Below, piece after piece: positions 50,214-60,037 of a stretch of DNA of 64,000 nt. The DNA lies in assembly GCA_019915135.1 (NCBI GenBank), contig JAHLMK010000017.1:1215981-1279980 (forward strand), given 5' to 3'. The position numbers and the translations under genes were made by a program. The stretch's first letter is position 1, and each line of letters starts with the position of its first letter. The notes under the pieces are model-generated. The model had not been told where the DNA came from. It did not search any database and saw nothing but the letters and a program-made list of their open reading frames with translations. The stretch is from Strobilurus pachycystidiatus (taxonomy: Eukaryota > Basidiomycota > Agaricomycetes > Agaricales > Physalacriaceae).

Positions 50214-51977
50214 CTACGTTCCCGGTGTTACAAAGAGAGTCGCACCCGCAAAGTCCATAATATGACCATCAAGCCCTTCATCCAGAAATTGACAAAACTT
50301 CTTTCGCATCTCTACTAACTCATCCGAGTCTGCATCGCTCCGCCAATGATTGACAGAGATGTACTCCAGCTCTGCCACACCCACAATGCCACAGCGGCGT
50401 GAAGAAATCAAGTCATTGATGATGTTGACATTCTGCGCCTTGAGCTTGAGCCCGGCATCGCAACGTAGTCCGAGCTCAATGAGGCCAGGAATGATGTGCT
50501 CGTTGTTGTCATTGTCTACGTGGAGCAGGCTGAGGAAATCGTCGGCGTCGGATTGTTCGACTACAGTGAGCCAGAGTGAAGTCAGTAGGGGAGTTGTGCG
50601 GAGGATGGACTCGAGCCCTTCCATGATCTCTTGACACAGGCGGGCTTGGGTGACAGTGAGTTCCTTGAGGGTCTCTCCTGTGGGAGAAGGAAGAGGGCAG
50701 AGCGGAATGGCAAGGAGAGCCCGGGAATGAATGCGATTGCGATTGCGGGTTTCATACGCCGGGCTGGTGATCGTCAATCCCTCGAGCTTTGGGAGACGAA
50801 GCGCCGAGATGAGCGAATACAGGTGGTCCGTGAATTTAATCTCAAGATACTGCAGAGACGCGTGGGCAAAGACGAGGTCGGGTACTTCCACTGGCTTGCC
50901 CGTCAGGCTGAGTGTAGCAGACTCGAGCGAGGACATCTCGCAGAGGATGGCCGCGGATGTTTCACATGTCGCGGAGTCTTCCATCCACTCGACGTGTGTG
51001 AGCTGCGTCCAAGGAAGAGGCGTTCGGCGTTCACGGTATAATTTTATTTCTCCGATGTATGCGACGCGGAGTGCGGGTGCGTTGGATAAAAAGCCATTGA
51101 ATCTGCTGCTGGTAGAGCTGTATTCACGGGTCGTCCGGATGAATAGGGTATCAAGGAGGGGAAAGGAGCGGGGGGAATGTTGCAAGGCGAGTTTGAGCGC
51201 ACCACAAGAGGTTGTGACGGCTAGCGCCTGCCAGCGGTGACATTGCGCAAATAGCTCCGAGAGGGAGTAGGAGTTGGCAAGGTAGACGTCTGAGTCGCGG
51301 ATGTAGACGTATAGTGGGAGGTCCTTCGACCGCTCTACTATGGTGCGGACGATGAGGGAGGACGCGAAAGAGCTGATGGTGCGTGTGACCGGAAGGACGA
51401 TGTGAGACCATAGACATGGAGCGTCGAGGACCACGTCGCGCCATTGCTGGCAAACGTGAGAGCAGACCCAAAGGGGGTGGAGCTTCACATTGAGCATATC
51501 AGTCCACGGGATGCCATTTGCGAGGGACGAATCGATGGGGATATGAGTGACCTCCTCGATGATAAAGGAGACAATCTCATATATGACTTCATTGGGGAGT
51601 TTGCGAAGGGGATGAAGGACCTGTTCTATTGATGCGACGCGTTCTAGTATTTGCGCGTCCTCTTCGTCCAATCTCCGATAAGACCTTCTGCGCGTAGGCT
51701 CTTTTCTCGGCGAGAGTTTGCCGGTAAAGGGTGTGTGCAGAGAGCATGGCGTCGATATGGGACCGCTCTGTATCGAGTGGGGAGATGTTACTCTTTTGAA
51801 GACGTTCGATACCGGCTATTATCTCTGCGCTTAGATTTGGTCGCTGTGCAAAGAGTTCGACATTGGTTGGTAGGCCACTTTTTCCCTCGACGTTGTTGCA
51901 GGTTGCAATAGGAACATTGGTGGACTGAAGAGGCGTTAGCACGGATAGATCGCTCGACCAGAGAACGCACAGACCAT
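50214..51977 (-). pseudogene. F-box-like gene with a one-base frameshift
   Basis: N-terminal coding part (51942 to about 51675) reads PNLSAEIIAGIERLQKSNIS and LAEKRAYAQKVLSEIG, the helical lead of the family. The rest (51671-50214, 485 codons) resumes one base out of frame with EEDAQILERVASIEQVLHPL, then the F-box-like core RKLPNEVIYEIVSFI ... LWVCSHVCQQWRDVVLDAPC and leucine-rich repeats. There is no GT donor in the preceding 70 bases that would allow an intron to correct it. The start near 51977 (ATG/GTCTGT, acceptor CTTCAG) is inferred. Either a recent pseudogene, a single-base assembly error, or a shorter protein begun downstream; apart from this the F-box core is intact. Confidence 0.7.
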
Positions 51978-52092
51978 AGAGATGGCGTCAAGTAGTTGCT
52001 CTTTAGTCACTCAGAGGATGCGCGCAGCGAAGATGAGATAGAATGAACCTTTGCCTAATTTGTCGCGTTATCTACGCGTTTGCTCAGATGGG

Positions 52093-52281
52093 ATGCTTCC
52101 TAGACTCGACAAGTTGATGATGGGCGAGAAGAAAGACTTTTTCGCCACGTGGGTCATTGATGACTATTTGTATTACTATTCGACTCCAAAATGGAACCAA
52201 TGCTTCTTAATGGTCGTTGCAGCCTTGTGCCTCATCTACCTTCTTTCGATCTTGAGTATACTTATGAAGTGCAAAGGGTGA
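52093..52281 (+). CDS. Possible 62-residue single-helix membrane peptide
   Basis: ATG at 52093: MLPRLDKLMMGEKKDFFATW, then a hydrophobic helix (CFLMVVAALCLIYLLSILSI) and a short basic end (LMKCKG-stop). It ends 23 bases before tRNA-Arg(ACG). No family; could be chance. Confidence 0.25.
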   Translation: MLPRLDKLMMGEKKDFFATWVIDDYLYYYSTPKWNQCFLMVVAALCLIYLLSILSILMKCKG

Positions 52282-52304
52282 AAACGTAGTGACCTTCCCA
52301 GAAC

Positions 52305-52376
52305 GGCCGCCTGGCGAAATGGCATCGCGTCTGACTACGAATCAGGAGATTGCAGGTTCGACCCCTGCGGTGGTCA
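52305..52376 (+). tRNA. tRNA-Arg (anticodon ACG), copy 1
   Basis: Acceptor GGCCGCC pairs with GGTGGTC (two G-U pairs), box A TGGCGAAATGG, anticodon loop CTACGAA with ACG closed by CTGA/TCAG, T arm GCAGG-TTCGACC-CCTGC. No intron. Identical in sequence to the copies at 59630-59701 and 63854-63925. Confidence 0.93.
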
Positions 52377-52434
52377 TATGTTGTAAACATAATTCTTTTG
52401 GTTTGAAAAAATGAAATCAAGATTAAGGTGGCGC

Positions 52435-53538
52435 TAGGGTGGCGCAGTAAACCTCCGGGGGGTGTTAGTAACGGTATCGATACCTCCCCACCGGAGGCTC
52501 CGTAGGTTTGAAACGGTATCAATACTGGCACGTGAATTGATCACATGATTGATTCTTTGTGGCGCAATTTCCGCTGGCCACCCAAACCACTTCTTGCGTG
52601 TTACTGTCTAATATGTTCTGGCCTCTCACAGTGAGAGGGTAGTGCTTCAATGCTTCATGTCTAATATCACACTCTCACGCTCATCCTCCCTTATCTAAGC
52701 CTCAGAGAGCTTGACAAGTGGGCAGGCGCGGCGGCGCGCGCCACTGCCCTAGGGTGGCGGAAGAAAGTGGTTGTTTTTTACAGAAAGCCTTTTTTACCGT
52801 AATTTACGCGTCACGTGATTGTAATTTACATGTAAATTACCGACCCCATTTTGGGACCCGTAAATTACCAAAATGGGTCACATGCTCATCCCGCCACTAT
52901 CCCGCCGTGCAGTGTCGGAGCACACCCAACAAGACTCCCTCACTCTGACTCTCTGAGTCCGAAATGACTACAGTAGTAGTGTTCTTCATGGCAGCTGGTA
53001 AAAATTGACGGGCTACTTTAACCTGTTACCCTCTTGTTGTACTGTGTCATCAGTTGGGCCCTGGGGGCCGGGGCAGCAATGGCGGCATTGATGATTGAGT
53101 TGTTTCAACTCGTTTGAGCTTTCTTGTTGCAACCAGTCCCAACCATAGCACAACTATCACATTTGCTGCAGAGCTCCAGTGGTCCACTGTTCTGGAAGAG
53201 CCCACGGAATACTACAATATTCTTGCACCACCCGAAGGGCAGAAAATTTTGGCCGGGGCGGGCGCGCATCACATGACCATCACGTGCCGTAATTTACATG
53301 TAAATTACCGTGTAAAAAACCGGGCCCTGCGGGCGGCCCAGGTAATTTACTGTAAGAAAGTCCCGAAGGACTTTTTTCCGCCACCCTACACTGCCCCAGC
53401 ACAGTCACGTGAAATGGTCATGTGCCGGTATCGAAACCTTCAAACCTACCCCCCGAGGTTTCGATACCGTATCAATACCGTTAATAACCGCAGTAAACCC
53501 TAGGTGTATCAAAACCTAGGGTTTACTGCGCCACCCTA
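52435..53538 (+). mobile_element. Element A: hAT-like MITE in the TIR of E
   Basis: Ends are perfect 19-bp inverted repeats, TAGGGTGGCGCAGTAAACC. Flanks are an exact 8-bp duplication GGTGGCGC (52427-52434 and 53539-53546), itself part of element E's TIR. The start TAGGG fits the hAT rule YARNG. Length 1104 bp, or 457 bp without nested element B and its extra target copy. No coding capacity. The right arm is near-identical to that of D, with a subterminal hairpin at 53489-53530. Confidence 0.9.
52750..53388 (+). mobile_element. Element B: second-family hAT-like MITE nested in A
   Basis: TIRs TAGGGTGGCGGAAGAAAGT (left) and the complement of ACTTTTTTCCGCCACCCTA (right), one mismatch. Exact 8-bp target duplication CACTGCCC at 52742-52749 and 53389-53396. 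639 bp, no transposase frame. Subterminal TAATTTAC and GTAAATTAC repeats lie at both ends (for example 52800-52840, 53288-53308, 53341-53350). Confidence 0.9.
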
Positions 53539-53553
53539 GGTGGCGCAGTAAAC

Positions 53554-54009
53554 TAGGGTGGCGAAGTAAACCTCCCCCTCGGTATCTTACCGGTTTTTTA
53601 CCGACCCGTCCGGACCCCCCAGGTATCAATACGGTAACTTACCGTCCAATAGTCACATGATGCTTTCACGTGATGCTTGTGGCGCATTTTCCGGCCCAGG
53701 CTAAAATGGCATGAGAATTTTGTTTCTACACCTCAGAATCGACACATTTGAGCTTCCAATGTCAGTAACAGGTACCAGCTCTCAAAATTACCTCTTCTTG
53801 ATACCAGCAGCCCAGCCACACCTTTCCACACCATCCCGCCGCTTCCCGCCGCGCCGCGCGCCTCTCACGTGAATCAGTCACGTGAAAGCATCACGTGGAG
53901 GTAACTTACCTACCCTCCAGCGGCCGAGGTATCTTACCAGTAAGTTACCGGTAACAAACCGTCACAAACCGGTCCGGTACCAATACCTAAGGTTTACTTC
54001 GCCACCCTA
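53554..54009 (+). mobile_element. Element C: hAT-like MITE in the TIR of E
   Basis: Perfect 20-bp TIRs TAGGGTGGCGAAGTAAACCT (A in place of C at position 11 relative to A and D). Exact 8-bp duplication CAGTAAAC at 53546-53553 and 54010-54017, again TIR sequence of the host element. 456 bp, the same length as element A without its nested insert. No coding capacity. Confidence 0.9.
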
Positions 54010-54019
54010 CAGTAAACCT

Positions 54020-54347
54020 TAGGGTGGCGCAGTAAACCTACCCGGTAGGTTTGAAACCGTTACTGACCCTCATTTTGGCCCAGGTTTCGAAACCGTTAGT
54101 AACAGTTTCGATACCAGCACATGATGCATCCACGTGATGGGCGCGCCGCCCTCCCGCCTCGTCCCCGCCCTCTTGTCGCCACCCTCGGGCTTGCCCACCA
54201 GCCGCCGCGGCCGTCACGTGTAATCATCACGTGCTGGTATCGAAACCTTCAAACCTACTCCTCAACCTTTCGAAACCGTATCGATACCGTTAAAAACCGC
54301 AGTAAACCCAAGGTGTATCAAAACCTAGGGTTTACTGCGCCACCCTA
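54020..54347 (+). mobile_element. Element D: hAT-like MITE in the TIR of E
   Basis: Perfect 19-bp TIRs TAGGGTGGCGCAGTAAACC. Exact 8-bp duplication GTAAACCT at 54012-54019 and 54348-54355, the last part of the host TIR. 328 bp. The right arm closely matches that of A (CGAAACCTTCAAACCTAC, then the CGCAGTAAACC hairpin). Confidence 0.9.
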
Positions 54348-54434
54348 GTAAACCTCGGCCGTCGGTTTGAAAATTGAAACCGTAACGGTTTAACCGTTAC
54401 TAACTGACCCCAAATTTTGCTCTAGTTTCAATAC

Positions 54435-55697
54435 TAGGGAGTGACGAGTCGAGAGTCGAGACTCGACTCAGTCGAGCTTCGGGACTCGGGACCACCGTTC
54501 TGATGTTGATTGTTCAATGTCCAGTCACCAGTGCTCACTTGACAATCAGCCTCACTGTGTTCAGTGTTCAGTGCTCACGCGGCCGCCCGCCACACGGCGA
54601 TCAAGGAATTTTTTTGAAATATGTTTTCAGTTCAAGGCTACATTGAAGCTCACGCCCTCTGACTCGTGAATGTGATTCTGAACAGTGGAATTCGAGAACT
54701 AAGTGACAGTGTTCCAACTTCTGACTCTTGCATCCTTTTCTCATCCAAGTTTAGAACTGGAAGACCCGACACCAACGACCATTAGCTGCTCAAAGGCTTA
54801 ATAAATCGTGCCCCACAGTAGCTTGTTCCGTCAGTCACTGATCAGGTCACTGTCAGTCAAGTCAATCAGCGACATCATTCGGCCTACTCGCCGCCCGAGA
54901 TCAAACATCACTCTTGATGACCATGCATGAGGATAGCATTAGCGTATGAAACGTGGACGATCAGTTCATTATAAGTACCCTGAAGTGCGCATCCATCCTC
55001 CAGTGATGAGCGCTCAGTCTTGATTCTCGACAAGCCTAAGCACCGGCTGTCCTTGGCTGCGCGTTCATCAGCGATCGGTTACTTACTTATGGCGCCCGTT
55101 ATCATCAGTATCTCGTCCGTCGTTCGAATGGACAGCCGGGGAGAGAGGTGTTTGCAAGTGTGTCAGGTCGAGGACCGAGGTGCAAAGTGCATCGTCAATT
55201 ATACTTGAGCATAGCATTAGGCGTCTTCGAGTCGATGACTGTCAATGCGGATCCAGCGCTGGGCGGCGAGTTCATTGTTCAGTTGCGATAAGGACGTGGC
55301 AGTGGTCCGGAAATATGATCCGGACGGGCGCCTTGGGTCCGTGCGCATCAGGAATCAGGGGCACGGGATAGCTTGGTATTGTGGTGTCTCCCAACGGTCC
55401 TTGCATCCATCTTTCGTCTTCGCCCGAACTTCAACGATTCACTTCGCTTGGAGACGCTCCCTCCTTTGCCTTTCACTTCAACGTTTGCATGCCCTTCGCC
55501 TTTGAATTGTTGAATTGCTCCTCCTCCTCCTCCCTCTAAAATTTTAAAAACCCCTTTTTTCGCTTAGCCTATTGTGCGTGTCTTTGCCCTACTACGCTCG
55601 TTACATACCCACACACCCATCCACGCTCGTTGTCGATACGTCTTCTAACTATATCCCCCGCCACTCTTTTTTTTACCATACTCCTTTGCATTCTACG
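54435..55697. other. Upstream region of the RRM gene
   Basis: Starts with a GAGTCGAGACTCGACTC palindrome-rich stretch (about 54440-54490). No gene seen up to 55500. The last 200 bases are CT-rich (CTCCTCCTCCTCCCTC) with an AATTTTAAAAACCCC stretch, typical of a strong fungal promoter and 5' leader. Confidence 0.45.
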
Positions 55698-57881
55698 ATG
55701 GACGGTGCACAGACCACCTTTGATTCGTACCCGACCGCTCCATATCCCTACGAACTCGATATGATGAAGGTGCGTCTTCCATTTCTATCCAGCTGCTATG
55801 CCCTCTGCTTATCGCACCCAGCGTTCCATGGAAACAATCCCGAACGGCGCCGGCGGGCCCGAGAGCAAGAAGGCGCGCTGGAGCCCGACCGCTCAGCAGG
55901 GCCAGGATGCGTTCGCCAACTACGGCTACGGCCCGAATGCGAGCATCAACCAGGCGCAGCAGGTCTACTCGACCACGCCCAACCTCTCCATCAACACCAA
56001 CACCGGCATGGGCGTCGGCCAGGGCCAGCCCTCGCCCAACTACCAGCCCAGCCCGTCCGCCGCGGCGTCCCCGTACAACAACTTTGGCGTCGGCGCCTAC
56101 AACATGCTCGGCCTCGGCCTCCCGGCGATGAACATGCTCGGTTTCCCGTACAACGGCCAGATGGGCAGTTTCGGACAGGTGCGTCTTCTTGTTGGTTTGA
56201 GGCGCGGCCCTGCAATTTCTCTTGTGTGGTCCTGGGTCTCGCTCTTCTCGGGCTCGGGCTAATTGGCGCGTTTCAACAGAATTTCAATCAGCAGCAACAG
56301 CAGCGCCTGCCGTCGCTCAACATCCCCCAGTCCCCTGGTGCCTACTCGCCCGCAGCCCTCAGTGCCGCGTTGAGCGCCACGGCCACCGCGCAGGGACGCA
56401 CAGTCTACATCGGGAACCTCCCCGCCACCGCATCCGTCGACGAACTGCTCAACCTCGTCCACTTTGGCCCTCTCGAATCCATCCGCGTCCTGCCCGAAAA
56501 GTCGTGCGTCTTCCTGTCCTTCTTGGACGGCCCGACTGCCGCGGCGTTCCACGCGGACGCGACTATCAAGAAGCTCGCCCTGCACGGGCAAGAGCTCAAG
56601 ATTGGCTGGGGAAAGCCAAGCCCTGTCCCCGCGCAGGTGAGCTTGGCGATCACGCAGAGCAACGCAAGCAGGAATGTCTATGTCGGCGGTCTGGATGAGA
56701 ACATGACGGAAGAGCAGTTGCGGGACGAGCTTAGTCGCTTTGGCCTGATTGACCAGGTCAAGATCGTCAGGGATAAGAACATTGGATTCGTGCACTTTTT
56801 GAGTATCGCTGTTGCGACCAAGGTTTGTCTTCACTCCGGGTCTTTTCTTCTATGGTTTGCTAATTATCCGGTTTCTAGGTCGTCAACACGCTCCCCACGG
56901 AACCCAACTGGGCCGGCAAGCGCGTCAACTATGGTAAAGACCGCTGCGCGTATATCCCCAAGTCCCAGCAAGCCGCGGCACAGCAGGCTCAGGCCGCCGC
57001 CGCGCAGTCTCTCATGGCTCAAGCCGTCTCCCCGACCGCTGGGATGGCCTCTCCGCTCACCGCCGGCCCGAACGGCTTCCAGTCCCCCTTCAGCCCCTAC
57101 GGTGCCCCCTTCAGCCCCATCGACGGCTTGATGGGTGGCGCGACGGGCATGAACCGCACAGTCTACCTGGGGAACATTCACCCCGAGACCTCTACCGAGG
57201 ACCTGTGCAACTCGATCCGCGGCGGCGTCCTGCAGAGCATCCGCTACATGCAGGACAAACACATCGCGTTTGTGACGTTCGTGGACCCCGCTGCGGCGTT
57301 CACGTTCTTCCAGGTCGCGTCCTACCAGGGGATGACGATCAACAACCGCCGACTGAAGATTGGGTGGGGGAAGAACTCGGGGCCACTGCCGCCGACGTTG
57401 GCGTTGGCGGTGCATAGCGGCGCGACGAGGAATGTGTATATTGGAAATGTGGAGGATTTCGAGACTTTCACTGAGGAGAGGCTCAAGAGGGACTTTGGGG
57501 AGTACGGGGATATCGAGTTGGTTAATTTCTTGAAGGAGAAGTGCGTTTCGTTTCCTCTCTCTTTCTTTTTCTTTGAGAACTGACCTTTGACTTCGCAGGA
57601 ACTGCGCCTTTGTCAACTTCACAAACGTGAGCAACGCGATCAAGGCCATTGAGGGCGTCAAGAACAAGCCCGAGTACGCGAACCTCCGCATCGCCCATGG
57701 GAAGGATCGCTGCGCGAACGCGCCGAGGAGCGGACCACAAGGCGCGTCAGGCCAGAACCAGAACCAGAACCAGAGACGCTCGTCTGGCAATGCGAACGGC
57801 AAGGAGGAGGGGATGGAGGGTGTCGAGGTCGAGGGAGGGCCGATTGAAGGTGGAGAGGAAGTGCAGATGGTCGAGGCGTGA
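55698..57881 (+). CDS. Four-RRM RNA-binding protein, Nrd1/Mrn1-like
   Basis: Cytoplasmic RNA-binding protein resembling fission-yeast Nrd1 and budding-yeast Mrn1, which bind mRNAs during differentiation and stress. Exon 1 MDGAQTTFDSYPTAPYPYEL; intron AAG/GTGCGT...CCCAG joins to RSMETIPNGAGG. A disordered Gly/Pro/Gln region is followed by four RRMs: RTVYIGNLPATASVDEL, with SCVFLSFLDG; RNVYVGGLDENMTEEQL, with NIGFVHFLS; RTVYLGNIHPETSTEDL, with HIAFVTFVD; RNVYIGNVEDFETFTEE, with NCAFVNFTN across the last intron. RNP1 and RNP2 aromatics are present. The C terminus is Gln/Asn and Glu rich and ends MVEA-stop. Family placement rests on the four-RRM order and the spacing, not on a search. Confidence 0.88.
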
Positions 57882-57928
57882 GAGGCTCGGAGGCTCGACC
57901 TTGCGACCTCCAGGAGGGATACCCAAAA

Positions 57929-57951
57929 CTTTGATGTGATGTGATGTGATG
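57929..57951 (+). repeat. GATGT microsatellite in 3' UTR
   Basis: About four tandem GATGT units just downstream of the RRM gene stop. Confidence 0.8.
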
Positions 57952-59357
57952 TGCCGCTGGGGTTGGGCTGTTGGTTGACTGTGTTTTTATTCCGTTATGC
58001 GTTTCTTTCTCTTTCCCTTTTTTCCTTCCTTTTGTGCTTTTAAACTCCTGCGTGCCACCTCGAACCCAAACGATAACTTTCTAATTTGAAAACTCGACTT
58101 GTATGCTTTCCTCGTTTGCTTATACTTTTTCTATATCATACGTTTTTCACTTGCGGTCTTTTTTTGCTCGCGCCGCGTCCTGTCTCTGTCTACGATACAC
58201 TACACGTACTCGCTGAATCGATGTGTCTCTCCTTGTATAGGTGGGGTGGAGGTAAGCATAAGGTGGGGCGGCATGAAGGTAAGTGTGGCGTCGACACTGG
58301 GTGCCCAGCGACGACTTGAGTCTATCGTGTCAAAGGATATTTAATACGCAAATCCGAGCGCTCTGTTCAACTTTGTGTGTACAATGTCGAGGTATGTACG
58401 ATGCTAATGGAATGGATGTGAACGCAGACGCAGGGCAGATATCCACACGATAAACAGCGCGATAGAATACATGTGTAAACCACATCGAAGTGAGCGTGTT
58501 TTGCACGGTTGCAGTACTGTATGTAGGCGATTCCTATTATTGGCTTAGGTGCGGCGGTGATGAATACACAGCTCGCATAAGATACACTTGGTGGGAACTC
58601 GGGAGTGTGATCTGCCAAGCCAGACAGTGGGGAACACGACTGTGAGTGTCGTTGCCTTGGAGGTATGTCAGGGTATTGAAATCCTAGGCCTTCTGAAAGA
58701 AAAGCTGCATCTCACAAATGGCATGAAGCTACTATTCGCGACGATTACGGGCTGGTTGACACCCATCGACAGTGGTGCAAGCACCCGTAGCCAGTGTGAA
58801 GACTGACATGTCCGAGTCCCAGAGCGACTTGGACGATGGACCACAACATCGAGTCGCTCGGTCTCGGGCAAATCAGAAACTTGTCTGCGGAGCTTGAGGG
58901 CTCTCGACGAAGCCGTCCTGGGCCATAGCGCAGAAGAATCCGTGAGTCATGCCCGTTCAGTATGAGTCTTGGCCAAGCGGCAGAGCATTCCCCGGAAAAT
59001 AGACGAGGTATTGAAAGAGGACAGCAGGGAGCACACTGGCATCCAGTGCACGAACAGTTGGAATCTCCTGCTCTGGATTGGATGGACCGATAGCCGAACG
59101 CAGGGCAATTGCTGTCGTTGCACAGGCGTCTAAATTTGGCGACGGGATCGCAACCTGCGCCACGTAATAGCGCATGAGAGGGAGTCAAGGGTGTGACGAT
59201 TGATCGATGGCAACGTCGAGAAGCAACTACCTCAATGAAGAGAATCGTGGAATAGTGTGCTATGTATTCCTGATGTGCAAGACCAGAATGCTGAAGACAA
59301 ATGTTCGATGTGATGATCATTGATACAATAATGATAGGGATTCATCAATGAATGATT
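57952..59357. other. Gap with unassigned minus-strand frames
   Basis: Begins with the T-rich 3' flank of the RRM gene. At 58745-59320 the minus strand has a 191-codon frame and, in another frame, MRYYVAQVAIPSPNLDACAT and VLPAVLFQYLVYFPGNALPL; these could be pieces of a broken or badly resolved membrane-protein gene. No family and no convincing splices. Confidence 0.3.
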
Positions 59358-59363
59358 CCACGT

Positions 59364-59414
59364 GGTTTACTGCGCCACGGTCTTGGGTCTACACAGAGCC
59401 TAGGTTTACTGCGG
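59364..59414 (-). repeat. Relic of the 52-54 kb MITE family
   Basis: GGTTTACTGCGCCAC (59364-59378) and CCTAGGTTTACTGCGG (59399-59414) match the right-end TIR and subterminal hairpin of elements A and D, but the terminal CCTA and target duplication are gone. Confidence 0.55.
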
Positions 59415-59629
59415 CCTACAGTTAACTCAGTCAGTACTGAGTAAGAGCTTAGAGAATTCGAATGTCTGAAATTCGGAAGATTCAAGAATCAAGAACTTAG
59501 ACGAAACTTTTAACTCTAGTGAGTCGGGGCCAGAGAAAAAGTCTCGACATTGAATCTGAAATTTCCATTGTCCAATTTGTGAAAACTTGAGTGTTTCACA
59601 AAAAAAAATACACTGAGGGCATACTTCAC

Positions 59630-59701
59630 TGACCACCGCAGGGGTCGAACCTGCAATCTCCTGATTCGTAGTCAGACGCGATGCCATTTCGCCAGGCGGC
59701 C
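59630..59701 (-). tRNA. tRNA-Arg (anticodon ACG), copy 2
   Basis: Exact complement of the sequence at 52305-52376: acceptor GGCCGCC/GGTGGTC, anticodon ACG, same T arm. On the minus strand it is followed by a long T run (TATTTTTTTTTGTG region near 59600-59610), a possible Pol III terminator. Confidence 0.93.
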
Positions 59702-60037
59702 GTGCTTTGGGTCCCTGAGGCAGCTTTGAGTCGGAAGGTAAGCGGGCTTACGTCACAGCCCTTGAACCTTGAAGCCAACCATTCGTGCCTTGACCGGAAC
59801 GTTCATCACACTTGACCTTGACGTTGACCTTGGCCTTGTGGACGACGATCTTTCCACAGGCTATCTTCTCGACGCAGCGACGATTCTGTCATCGTGATAC
59901 TTGGGATATTAGAGGGAGCCGATTATAGAACGGACGGAAGGAAGGTGCGTGTTTGGCGTGTGGGCTGTGGGCGCGCGCTGAGCAGACGCCGATTCAGTGC
60001 CATCGGGCTGCGATAACGCAACCACGACCGATATAAA
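59702..60037. other. Promoter region of the F-BAR gene
   Basis: Between tRNA copy 2 and the F-BAR start; CCTTGACC-type repeats (59790-59835), nothing else seen. Confidence 0.4.

Larger units (their letters stand above)
52424..54434 (+). mobile_element. Element E: truncated hAT-like MITE that hosts three insertions
   Basis: Left TIR begins TAAGGTGGCGC at 52424 and, once the three inserted elements and their duplications are removed, continues AGTAAACCT and then CGGCCGTCGGTTTGAAA from 54356. Its arm after the TIR (GGTTTGAAA, ACCGTTACTAACTGACCCCA) matches the left arm of element D, so it is the same family. No right TIR is found; similarity ends near 54434, so the element is truncated. The TIR has one change (TAAGG for TAGGG). 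Confidence 0.65.

Noticed and set aside
50631..51240. Plus-strand frames opposite the F-box gene
   Set aside because: Antisense shadows of a coding sequence with a clear F-box core and leucine-rich repeats.
52400..54450. Possible CRISPR-like or simple tandem repeat array
   Set aside because: Repeats are inverted, irregularly spaced and resolve exactly into nested TIR elements with target duplications.
56259..57802. Minus-strand frames opposite the RRM gene
   Set aside because: The plus strand encodes four clear RRMs with proper splices here; the antisense frames are compositional.
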